A stretch of 64,000 nucleotides of DNA from Bathynomus jamesi (Eukaryota; Arthropoda; Malacostraca; Isopoda; Cirolanidae). Both the position numbers and the translations under genes were made by a program. The stretch lies in assembly GCA_023014485.1 (NCBI GenBank), contig JAJOZX010000197.1:1271001-1335000 (forward strand), given 5' to 3'. The notes under the pieces are model-generated. The model was not told the origin of the DNA. It was given only the letters and a program-made list of their open reading frames with translations, and did not search any database. Each line of letters begins with the position of its first letter. Position 1 is the first letter of the stretch. Shown here piece after piece: positions 32,601 through 42,465 of this stretch.

Positions 32601-33008
32601 GATTTCACTTATTTAGGCCTAGTAGCATTAATAACAAGAAACTAATTGTTAAATTCTAGCAATTGAATCATTCAGTCTGAATTTAATATAACTCATTCGG
32701 AATTAAATCATAACTCATTCAATCATAAACAATCTGAAACCAAAAAACGTGACAATAATTCATTTAATCTATCCAAATTAAACTAATCTACTAATAAAAC
32801 TTAATATAATGCCTGATTGTCACATTTGGGGTTTATATCTGTGGAGAGTAAAATGGGGGGATGCTATGGAAGGGGTAAGGGGGCGCATATACATATTTTT
32901 TTTTTTTACAAGATGTTGAGATCATCATTTCCAACTACGTGCATACTGTGGAATTGGAGAAACTCGATTTTTGAGGTTTCGACCCCCCCCCCCCCCCCCC
33001 CAAACCTG
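32601..33008. other. Upstream flank and C-rich junction, unit B
   Basis: AT-rich non-coding sequence equivalent to 25824-26280, ending in a run of about 19 C residues (32983-33001) where unit A has a shorter C-run and (AC)n. Confidence 0.6.
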
Positions 33009-33069
33009 CCTACTCTCTCTATACTTAATTTCATTGCAAAGGTAAGGTGGATGTTGCGTATATGTACAC

Positions 33070-33550
33070 CAGTGTTGTGGAGTCGGTCCAAAATTTTCCG
33101 ACTCTGACTCCACACATTGTAAAAATTCGACTCCGACTCCGAATCCACACATTGTAAAAAATCTAAAAATCCGACTCCGACTCCGACTCCTCGCATTTTA
33201 AATATACGACTCCGACTCCTTTAGTGTTTCACTCTATAATTATCATAATAATAAGACATTTCATCACCACCACACTAAGTGTGAAATTTTATATTTTATA
33301 TTTTATTTAAATAAATATTAATTGTATATTCTGAAAATGTAAAAAAAATATTAAAAAAACTTAATCTAGGGGCTATCAATGAATAAGGTTTATTGACCAA
33401 AAAAACTAAATAACCTAAATGTTAGTATTTAGGATTTAGAAATTAAGGGTGACACAGGACACAGAAATTGGAGTCGGAGTAGGAAGTTTTTTACCGACTC
33501 CGACTCCGCTCTGAAACGTGCGACTCTCCGACTCAGACTCCACAACCCTG
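33070..33550. mobile_element. MITE with GTTGTGGAGTCGG termini, exact 8-bp target duplication
   Basis: Left end CAGTGTTGTGGAGTCGG and right end CCGACTCAGACTCCACAACCCTG are inverted repeats. ATGTACAC is present at both 33062-33069 and 33551-33558. The unoccupied site with a single ATGTACAC is seen in unit B (26335-26342). The interior contains many CCGACTCCGACTC repeats. hAT-type by its 8-bp duplication. The same family has an older copy at 4036-4501. Confidence 0.95.
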
Positions 33551-33590
33551 ATGTACACAACAACCTAACTTGCTCTCGTATTCCCGAACT

Positions 33591-34962
33591 ATCGTCCTAT
33601 TAGTCTCACTTCAGTTGTAGGTAAATTATTAGAAAGGATAATAGCTGATAGAATCGTTGACCATTTGGATTCCTACAAGCTGCTTGGGGACTCCCAACAT
33701 GAGTTTAGACGGCATAGGTCGTGTCTCACCAACTTGCTCGAGTTTTTCCACGTCATGTTGAGTGAGTACGATAAGAGTAGGGCGATTGATATACTTTATC
33801 TCGACTTTCAGAAAGCCTTTGATAAGGTACCTCACCGCCGGCTAATGGCGAAAGTGCGCGCGCGCTGGGTATCGGTGGGGAAATAGGTAGGTGGATTGAA
33901 AACTGGCTGAGGAATAGGCGGCAGAGGGTGGTAATTAAAGGGGCTAGTTCGGGTTGGGCCTCGGTCACTAGTGCGGTTCCTCAGGGTTCCGTTTTGGGGC
34001 CACTGTTGTTTACCATTTACATAAATGATATCGACGGTGGCATCGTCAGTCGGATCGCCAAATTCGCTGATGACACCAAGCTTGGGGCCAATGTTGGGAC
34101 GCCCGAAGCGATCGAGGAACTGCGTGCGGACCTAGGTAGGATAGGAGAGTGGTCCGAAAAATGGCAAATGCCGTTTAACTTGGGTAAATGCAAAGTGATG
34201 CACATTGGCTACGCCAATCCCAAGTCGGACTACTCGATGTTGGGCAGTAATATCGAGGTGACTGATTTAGAAAAGGACTTGGGTGTGCTAATTAGCAGCG
34301 ACCTTAAGTTTACGAAACAGTGTGTAGAGGTGGAAAAGAAAGCCCAGAAACTATTGGGTTATATCAGGAGGCAATTTCAGTTTCGGAACAAGGAGATTGT
34401 GCTCTCACTGTACAATTCCCTTGTTCGGCCGTACCTGGAGTATGCTGTGCAGTTCTGGTCGCCCACCCTCAGGAAAGATATTGAGAGGCTGGAGCGAGTG
34501 CAGGCGAGGGCCACAAAGTTAATCCCTTCCGTTAGGCATATGGGCTACAATCGACGGTTACGCGCCCTGAACTTGTTTTCGCTTGAAACTCGGAGGCTGC
34601 GCGGTCAACTGATCGAGGTTTTCAAGCTCTTACGAGGGTTCAACGATGTCGATTTTAGAAGTATGTTTAGTTTAAATGATAACCGAACTCGCAACAATGG
34701 TTGGAAGTTGGATTTGAAACGGTTTAGGACTAGTGTGTGTGGGAATTACTTTACGTATAAGATCTGTGACACATGGAACAGGTTACCTTCGGAAGTTGTG
34801 AACAGTTCCTCTGTGGATCAGTTCAAGAAAAGGTTAGACGAAATCTTGCACACTATTTGAGTGTGTAGAAAATTTTCCGTGGCACCCGTTGCCATTGGTA
34901 CCTCCTCGGTATGGGCCGCAAGGCCTTTTGAGGTACTTCTTTTCCTTGTAACTCCTTGTAAC
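33591..34962 (+). mobile_element. CR1-like non-LTR retrotransposon inserted in unit C
   Basis: 5'-truncated insertion between TATTCCCGAACT and TCTTAATTCTAC. The corresponding uninterrupted sequence in unit B (26367-26396) shows that 7 bases (TCAATCC) were lost from the target rather than duplicated. The 3' end finishes in a short repeat of TCCTTGTAAC. It encodes a reverse transcriptase (separate entry). It is the youngest-looking retroelement in the window, with few lesions. Confidence 0.88.
33592..34860 (+). pseudogene. CR1-like reverse transcriptase, C-terminal two thirds
   Basis: Begins within the motif YRPISLTSVVGK, continues HEFRRHRSCLTNLLEF and YLDFQKAFDKVPHRRL (catalytic motif A), then a frameshift near 33870. 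After that a 310-residue frame (33928-34860) holds RQRVVIKGASSGWAS, VPQGSVLGPLLFTIYINDI (motif B) and FADDTKLG (catalytic Asp pair, motif C). The thumb region follows with KDLGVLISSDLKFTKQC, SLVRPYLEYAVQFWSP, RRLRALNLFSLETRRLRGQL and the tail TWNRLPSEVVNSSSVDQFKKR to a stop. No endonuclease domain remains. Dead by truncation plus one frameshift. Confidence 0.88.
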
Positions 34963-37167
34963 TCTTAATTCTACACCCTCTGGCTACAACTTGCTTGCCA
35001 ATCTCAAACCAAATACATCTACACTGTCTACCTCTCCTAATTCTACCGACTATCCTAAACGTTTTGATTACCTCTCTTCCAAAGTGGAATACATTCTATC
35101 CACTCTCCTTTTGCTGAAATCTCCATTTCAGATTTCAATGTTTACTACCACCTTTGGCTTTCCTCCCATTTCACTGACATCCCTGCTGAAGTAGCTTACA
35201 ACTTCTCAATCCTGAATGACCTAGAGCAGATTGTACGGTACCCTAGTCGTGTCCCTGATCGCCTTGGAGATAAACGAGTGGTGAGAAATCCAGAATGTTG
35301 GGCCTTTCTTACTGTCAAACCCCGTTGGACTCTTCCGACCACAATCTTTTATCTGTTAACTGTCCTATCGCTTTAGTTCGACTTTTGGATCCTCCCAAGA
35401 GGAGACGCTTTTGGTACTTTGGCACCGCTGACTGGGAGGCCTTCAGACAGTACTGCCCTGATTTTACCATGGAACGAGTAATGTTTCCGTGGTGGGGACC
35501 CCTCTGGGTGCCCTGAGCGCATCACGGAGGTGATTCTCTTGGGCATGGAGGCGTACATTCCATACTGTATTCCTCCTAATAATGCAAAAAAAACTTTGGC
35601 TTAACTTGTTCTAATGCTGTCTGCAATAGGGGAGGCTTTCAGAAGGTACCGTCGCCAACCAACTCGGGACTCATTCTGATTATATTTCTGTCCAGACTTG
35701 CAAAATCTGTCCTTCGACTCACGAAAATTCCTTTATCAAACAAAAATATGAAAACCTATCCAATTCTTATTCTCGCTCTTTCTGAAACCTATCCAAGAAC
35801 TTCTCCAACAACTTTACTTCATTCCCTCCTCTTTTCCATTCAGACGGCTCAGTTGCCGTCTTTTTTCCTGATAAAGCTGAAGTCTTCGTCAGTCTTTTGC
35901 TTCCAACTCGACCATGAACGATTCTGTTGCTGTTCCTCCAACTCCCTCTGGCTTGATTGGCAAATTAGAATCTCTTCCAAGGATATTTATTCTGCCCTAT
36001 CTGGGCTGAACTCAAGGAAGGCATACTGTTCTGATGGTGTCCCTCCTGTTCTCAAATACTGTGCGTCTGAGCTGACACACTGCCTGAGCAAATTCTTGTC
36101 TTTCTTTCATCTGGTACTTTTCATTCCTGCTGGAAGTTTGCTTTCATTCACCCAAAGAAGGGTGACTGCTCTCAACCCTCCAACTATCATCCAATTGCTT
36201 TGATGTCTTGCCTTTTGTTTTTTAATCTATTTCTTAATAGAAAGATTCAACAACTTTCTCTTCTCACAATCTTATTTCAGATCGTGAGTGTGGTATCCGC
36301 AAGGAATGCTTTACTGGCGATTATCTTTCATCTCTCTCCGACTCTTGGTCATCTTCCTTTCAGAATTTCGATGAAACCTTTTCTATTGCGCTAGGTTACG
36401 TATCAGGAGCTTTTGACAGTCTGGCACAACTCTTTAATTTCCAAACTGCCTTCCTTCAGTTTCTATCCTTTTATCTGTGCCTTCATCTCTCTCCTTTCTG
36501 GCCGATCTATAGCTACTGTTGTAGATTGCCACTTCTCCTAAAGCTGTTAGTAGTAGTGTTTCTCAGGGTTGTATCCTGTCACCCACTTTTTTCTTTGTTT
36601 ATCAATGATTCTATTACGTCACGCTTCCTGTCCTATCCACTCCTCCTATGTCGATGATTCAATGATTCGGCTCTTTATTTCTTCACCCGTTTCACAAAGC
36701 CTCTTTCAACAGTCACTCCATGATTCGCGTAGGACGGCTATGGTACCCCTGACCTCCGATCTTTCTATCTCTAATTGGGGCAGAGAACCTTGTGGCTTTC
36801 ACTGCCTCACAAACTCGGTTCCTTCATCTATCTACTCGTCACAATCTTTCACACGACACACACTCTCTATCTTCAACACAACTTAAATCCTTCCTCTTCT
36901 CTTAGCATTCTTGGTGTTTCCTTTTCTCGTCATCTTTCCTGGAAAGATCACGCACATTCACTTTTTAAAACGGCTTCTCAGAGGTTAGGTGTGCTGTACT
37001 GGCTTCGTAGTAACCGAGTAAGGGTGAAGGAACTATGTATGTACAGGGGTCTTGTCCGCCCCTGTATGGAGCATACTTCTCGTGTGTGTGGCGGCTCAAT
37101 CCACACAGCTCTACTTGAGCTTGAATTAAAGGCTTTTCATTTCTTTATGGAATATATCCTTGTTTGA
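34963..37167 (+). pseudogene. Jockey-like non-LTR retrotransposon ORF2, unit C (after the insertions)
   Basis: Continuation of the unit C jockey-like element after the CR1 insertion. Blocks equal those of units A and B: KYENLSNSY-type endonuclease end, SGLNSRKAYCSDGVPP (about 36000-36045), GCILSPTFF-type and SYVDDSMIR (36640-36675), YRGLVRPCMEHTSRVCGGS (37040-37100). Frames are broken throughout. Confidence 0.83.
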
Positions 37168-37327
37168 GGTAATGCTATCCTCAAATTTCTTTGAGTGATG
37201 AATCAAAATCCAACAATGAGTGTATATGATAAGGGTGAGCTTCTGAATAATGTTCTGGTTACTTTTTATCCGTTTTCTATGATTGGTGTTAATTTTTTTT
37301 TTTTCTCTTCCAGGTATTCTATTACAG

Positions 37328-37332
<5 letters not shown>

Positions 37333-37404
<72 letters not shown>
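37333..37404. repeat. (TA)n microsatellite, unit C only
   Basis: About 36 TA dinucleotides at a position where units A and B carry a poly-T stretch. Shows microsatellite birth or expansion after duplication. Open frames translating as IYIYIY across it are spurious. Confidence 0.95.
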
Positions 37405-37408
<4 letters not shown>

Positions 37409-38896
37409 GCTTGTGCGTGCTGCTGCTGCTGCCGTCGTTGCTGCCCCGATCTGCAGTTTTGCTTTTACTCTTAAGACCTCATTTTTACCCCATCTTCTTC
37501 AGGTAAGCAAATTAGGATAAGTTTTAGTTTTGAGAGGTTATACTTGGCATTTCTTTCACAGCTACTTTGAACTGTTGTAGTAGTCCTATATTTTTCAGTT
37601 CACTTTCGTAAAGCTTTTAAGAAATTTCTTCATAACTCGTGCTAAATAGGTTTTAACTTCAACAAAACATTTGTTAAGCATGAAAGGCTTTCACTGATGA
37701 GTTAATTAATGCGTTATCGTTCCTACTGTTTCTTGAGGATGACTTCTTACACTGAATGAACCTTGTTTATTTAATATAAATAATTATAATAATTTTACTC
37801 AGAAGTATTCAATTTTCAGTGTCTCTCTGGGTCGGCGAGAGGAAGTAATAAGTCGTGTGGGAACGCCAGGTTGAATTTTGAGATTTAGGATGAAATCTCT
37901 ACCTTGTCAGGTAAGAATATCGAGCTTGATACATTTAGGAATACATTTGCAAAATTGTAATTTTTAGTTTTGTATGGTTAATAAATACAGGGTGTCTATA
38001 AGTTACTTTTACAAATTGAATTGAATTTGTGAATAATTTATGGACACCGTGTTTCAAGTCATTCAGTAGTAGTTTTAAGTTTGTGTAGATAAGTTTTGTT
38101 TTTTTAAAGCCTTTTCATTTAGATTACACCTATGTAGATGATGTTTTAACACTTGAAGTCAGAATTTTCTGTAGACAACTTTCCCCTGATGCAGACAATG
38201 GGGATCACACTTCCGGAATTAGAAAGCAGTCGTGTTCACTATTTTCTTTTTATATTTTTAGGAATAACCTTCATTTTGCATCCGCCCAAATTGTTCTTTC
38301 TGACGAAGGTCAAGCTTGTCACTTCGCGTTAGACCTACAGTTTAACGTGGAATCCCAACCATGCCCCACCACGGGCGGTCAGAAATTAGTCCTCACCCGG
38401 ACACGATCTCACGATCAGCAGCCCAACGTCTTAACCACTAGGCTACCCAGGGTACCCATTTTCTTTTTTGTGGAAGGATGAACAACGGAGTGTTGCTACG
38501 CGCCGCCTGCCGCTACCGGGTCCCGATCTTGGGGCCGATGGATTCGTAGTCAGCGATGCTAACCACTACACTTCAGTTTCATTCCGAAATAATTTTTAAT
38601 GCAAGTTTTCCCCTCCGTGTTTTTTTAAAAATTTTGTTGTATTGTCTTTAGAAGGATGAAAAAATGACCTGCTAGTTTGAATTTTTTGAAAATAACTTTT
38701 ATATTCTGATTTAACTTGATAACAGACTAAACTTTGTAAGATTATCGGTTCTTAAACAATGTTATTGTTTCAGATCTATCCAGTTTATACCGACAGTACA
38801 AAATCCGATATCTACGGCCTAAAACAGGATTTCTGTTAGTTAAAATCACCTCCAGCAGGTATTTGAAATTCAGGTAGTAGTAGTCAGCCTAAGTAT
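37405..38896. other. Non-coding remainder of unit C with SINE-like heads
   Basis: Equivalent to 20930-22419. tRNA-related heads are at about 38335-38455 and 38472-38580. From about 38600 small differences from A and B increase. No gene. Confidence 0.55.
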
Positions 38897-39043
38897 ATCC
38901 CAACGAAATGGTATTGGGTTGACAATTCACTCTCTCCCCACATATGATCTGATTATACATTAGTTGAGATATACAGACGAGTCTCTAGAGGTAGACGCTG
39001 TATGTGACAGACCCCTTTTAGGTGCCACCCACCCATATATATA

Positions 39044-39354
39044 CAGGGTAGCGCAAAAGTCGCGCATCATAAGAATTTTGTGTCGACTTATTTTAGGTAG
39101 GTGGTGGCTGCGAAATCAACAATAGATGAGAGGGTGAGCTTGGTTTTAATATATGGAATGCCAAGTACAACAAATCGATGAATCGGTAGAGAGTTTAAAT
39201 TCTGTGTCGTTTCATCGATTTGTTGTACCTGGTATTCCATACATTAAAACCAAGCTCACCCTCTCGTCTATTAATTTCGCAGCCATCCCCTCCCTGAAAG
39301 AAAAAAATGTAAACACTGAAAATTCCTATGATGCGCGACTTTTGCGCCACCCTG
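39044..39354. mobile_element. Palindromic mariner-type MITE
   Basis: Ends CAGGGTAGCGCAAAAGTCGCGCATCATA and its near-complement, TATGATGCGCGACTTTTGCGCCACCCTG, flanked by TA. A second, inner inverted repeat joins the GAGGGTGAGCTTGGTTTTAA block (39129-39182) with its complement (39210-39265), so almost the whole element folds into a hairpin. Non-coding. The RNA would be a long double-stranded stem. Confidence 0.9.
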
Positions 39355-40302
39355 TATGTATCTCTGTTCATGATCGTAGATTCTTAGTATCTGGTAAATA
39401 AGTTTTGGTTCATTCTTCCATTGTCTTGTAGTTATCAGACTGACTTTCCTTTTACAATGTAGTAATGAATTTCTCCTTTTTTGAAGGTTTCTGACAGGAG
39501 GTAGATTAAACAACTTTTCATTGATGTAAGGGAGTGTGAATTTGTATTCTCAAGTATAATGTTTCAGACCAACAAAGACCCTAGGATCCACTCATGGCTG
39601 CTCTACCTAACTGTGCTCGTAATTGTGTATGTCCTCCGTGGTGGCGGAGGGGACCTACAATTTTACGTGGGTTCCGAACCACAAGCACATAAGAAATTTA
39701 TGTAAAAACTGCCTGTACATTGGCAACGACCAACTTTTACCAAACTAAATAATTATAAATTTAAAATTAATTAATTATCGATTTAAAACTAAAGATAGAA
39801 TCTCTGGATCCAGAGGATCAAGTCATAATAGACTACTATACACAAATATGTTACACACTATATCTATTTATAACCGACATGAAAATATCAGATCCAAGGA
39901 ATCCAGTCAATTTCATTATGGTATCCATCAATACTAGTACCCTGCCAACCAAAAATAAGTCGCGGTCCATATCGATTGCGGACCAAGTCAAAATTTACAA
40001 CCATGTACATTACAATATATATACTTAGGAGGAAAAGTGTAGGTGTGGCTGTAAAGACTGTAGAAATGTGTGTGCATCCATTTTGGGTCTCCCATTTCAA
40101 GGTGTTTGTGGGGCAAGTGAAGATCATGAGTTTTTCAATACCTCACAATACTATGGGCGGCACCGCTCGGCAGAGGAATCTCTTTAAATGGGGTGTGTAA
40201 GGACAGAGAGTATCCCCTAACCCAAGATGCTGCCTCCCTATATCCCACAACACTTGTGTTGAGCTGTGGGATCTATCACCACAAAGCCTTAATTTTACTA
40301 CC
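39355..40302. other. Interval without a recognisable gene; SINE-like motif at 39653-39682
   Basis: Contains ACCTACAATTTTACGTGGGTTCCGAACC at 39653-39680, matching the motif in the SINE-like segments of units A-C. A B-box-like GGTTCGGAACCC occurs in its complement. The rest is unassigned. Confidence 0.45.
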
Positions 40303-40442
40303 TTAAACTATACCCAATCTAGCAACATATGCGTCTAATCGAATTTTAAACATGTTTATAGACGTGCTACTAATTACTTCTACCGGCAAACTATTCCAGT
40401 CATTTACTATTCTATGCGTAAAAAAGTTTTTGGCAACTGCTG

Positions 40443-40598
40443 TCTCGAACCTTCTACTTGTCAACTTACACCCGTTATTTCTAGTCCTATTATATTGAGA
40501 TTTCGAAAAAGCTATCTCTATCTCGAACCTTCTACTTGTCAACTTACACCCGTTATTTCTAGTCCTATTATATTGAGATTTCGAAAAAGCTATCTCTA
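40443..40598. repeat. 78-bp direct tandem duplication inside the CR1-like tail
   Basis: The 78 bases at 40443-40520 are repeated at 40521-40598 without visible change. The length is a multiple of three, so the minus-strand frame is kept and the protein tail gains 26 duplicated residues (TSRRFE...RTRNNGCK occurs twice). Confidence 0.92.
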
Positions 40599-41231
40599 TC
40601 TACGTTATCGAACTCATTCATAATTTTGAAAACCTGGATTAGATTACCCCTTAGCCTCCTGGTCTCGAGTGTAGTCCATTTTAACTACTAAAGCCTATCC
40701 TCGTACGACTTTGACCTAAGCGACGGAATCATCTCGGTTGCTCGTCTTTGAACTCTCTCGATTTTGTCTATATCTTTGCGGATTTCAAAGTTGGACCGCG
40801 TACTCCAAATGGGGTCTAACTAATGATTAATAAAGAGGAACTATAATATATCGCAATTTGTACTCAAAATTTCGAGCTATAAAACCTAACACTTTGTTCG
40901 CCTTATTCACCGCTGCTGTACTTTGTTTCGCTACTTTTAAATCACCAGTGACTATAACTCCTAAATCTTTTCCCTGCTCTATGCTTGTGAAATCTTTCCC
41001 TGACATACTGTACGCAAAGTTACCGTTACGCGAACCTATATGCAAAGTTTTGCACTTATCAACGTTAAATCTCATTTGCCATGTGACTGACCAATCAACG
41101 ATTTTATTCAGATATTCCTGGATTTTACCTCTATCTTCGTCGTTAATCGCCCTACCACCCAGCTTCGTGTCATCCGCAAACTTTGAAACTGTACTGACTA
41201 GGCCGACGTCTAAATCGTTAATATATATATA

Positions 41232-42088
41232 CAGGGTGTACATAAAGTCAGGATCTATTTTTGTGAAGCACTTGGAAATTATATGGAATTCAATCATAAA
41301 ATGATGGTGGTAACATTTATTAAATAATTAAGAGTAGGATTCGACGCGACGCCCATCAGTATCCCTGCACAGCTCAAATCGTCCTGGAGCATTTGCCGGG
41401 TTATGTTATCTGCAGCAGTTCGTATACGTAAGTTTTCAAGACCTGTAATCTTCGTCTGATAGACGTGCGATTTGATAAAGCCCCATGCAAAGAAATCTAA
41501 AGGGGTTAAATCTGGTGATCTCGCTGGCCAAGGTCTGTTGCTTCTACGTCCGATCCAGCGATTTGGAAAACGTCCATTTAGATAATCCTGAACAATTTTG
41601 GCATAGTGACAAGGAGCACCATCATGTTGATAGACGACGGTACTAACAATCCTATCCCCGTCGTCTATCAACATGATGGTGCTCCTTGTCACTATGCCAA
41701 AATTGTTCAGGATTATCTAAATGGACGTTTTCCAAATCGCTGGATCGGACGCGGAAGCAACAGACCTTGGCCAGCGAGATCACCAGATTTAACCCCTTTA
41801 GATTTCTTTGCATGGGGCTTTATCAAATCGCACGTCTATCAGACGAAGATTACGAGTCTTGAAAACTTACGTATACGAACTGCTGCAGATAACATAACCC
41901 CGCAAATGCTCCAGAATGTGCTTAAAAATGCTGCGGAACGATTTGAGCTGTGCAGGGAAACTGATGGGCGTCGCGTCGAATCCTACTCTTAATTATTTAA
42001 TAAATGTTACCACTTTATCATTTTATGATTGAATTCCATATAATTTCCAAGTGCTTCACAAAAGTAGATCCTGACTATGTACACCCTG
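41232..42088. mobile_element. Foldback mariner-like element made of two head-to-head transposase ends
   Basis: Ends CAGGGTGTACATAAAGTCAGGATC and its near-complement GATCCTGACTATGTACACCCTG, flanked by TA, inserted at an ATA-TAT pair in the CR1-like coding sequence. The two halves are inverted copies meeting near 41640-41660. Each arm (about 41294-41692 minus, 41606-41992 plus) encodes the same C-terminal transposase piece: VYQHDGAPCHYAKIVQDYLN with the second Asp, and [18 protein letters not shown] with the third. The first-Asp region and the N-terminal DNA-binding domain are absent. The element cannot make transposase. Confidence 0.9.
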
Positions 42089-42465
42089 TATATAAGAAAA
42101 AGCAAGGGGCCCAATACAGAACCCTGAGGAACGCCACTCGCTACATTAGCCCAACACGACTCCGCTCCATCAACGACCACCCTCTGTTTCCTACCTCGCA
42201 ACCACTCTTCTCGCCAATTTATTACTACACCCCTGATTCCATGAGCCTGTTTTTTTCAATGAGTCTTTTGTCCGGCACGGTGTCAAACGCTTTTTGAAAA
42301 ACTAAATACACTACATCAACCGCCCGATGTCTATCGTAAACGTCAACCACGCTTTGGAAAAATTCTAAAAGATTAGTTAAGCAAGATTTGTTTCGCCTAA
42401 AACCGTGCTGCGTATTTCTAACTAGTTTATGCAATTCTTAGTGTTCGACTATACGGTCCCTAATT

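Larger units (their letters stand above)
26281..33008. repeat. Segmental duplication unit B
   Basis: Begins CCTACTCTCTCTCTCTACTT and ends at a C-rich run (32983-33001) before the next CCTACTCTCTCT. Same order as unit A but without the 995-bp insertion, so it supplies the empty site. Most differences are single bases and short indels (for example, 4 bases missing within the mariner region). Confidence 0.9.
33009..38896. repeat. Segmental duplication unit C (partial)
   Basis: Same order as A and B from the jockey-like element through the SINE-like heads, then similarity stops at about 38896, exactly where A and B have the mariner. Two private insertions at 33070-33550 and 33591-34962 and a long (TA)n at 37333-37404 distinguish it. 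Confidence 0.88.
40303..42434 (-). pseudogene. CR1-like reverse transcriptase split by a foldback element
   Basis: Minus strand from 42434: HGFRRNKSCLTNLLEFFQ, YLVFQKAFDTVPDKRL (motif A, one residue altered from the usual LDF), a frame change, RKQRVVVDGAESCWANV and VPQGSVLGPLLFLIY (42007-42201). The foldback element at 41232-42088 interrupts here. The frame resumes with YINDLDVGLVSTVSKFADDTKLGG (motif C), WQMRFNVDKCKTLHIGS, KDLGVIVTGDLKVAKQS (40827-41297), a degraded thumb, and the tail DWNSLPVEVISSTSINMFK (40303-40542). 5'-truncated. Two frames plus the insertion make it non-functional. It is a different subfamily from the copy at 33591. Confidence 0.85.

Noticed and set aside
37319..37480. 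Open frames translating as IYIYIY repeats
   Set aside because: Generated by the (TA)n tract; likewise at 50163, 53171 and 54069.
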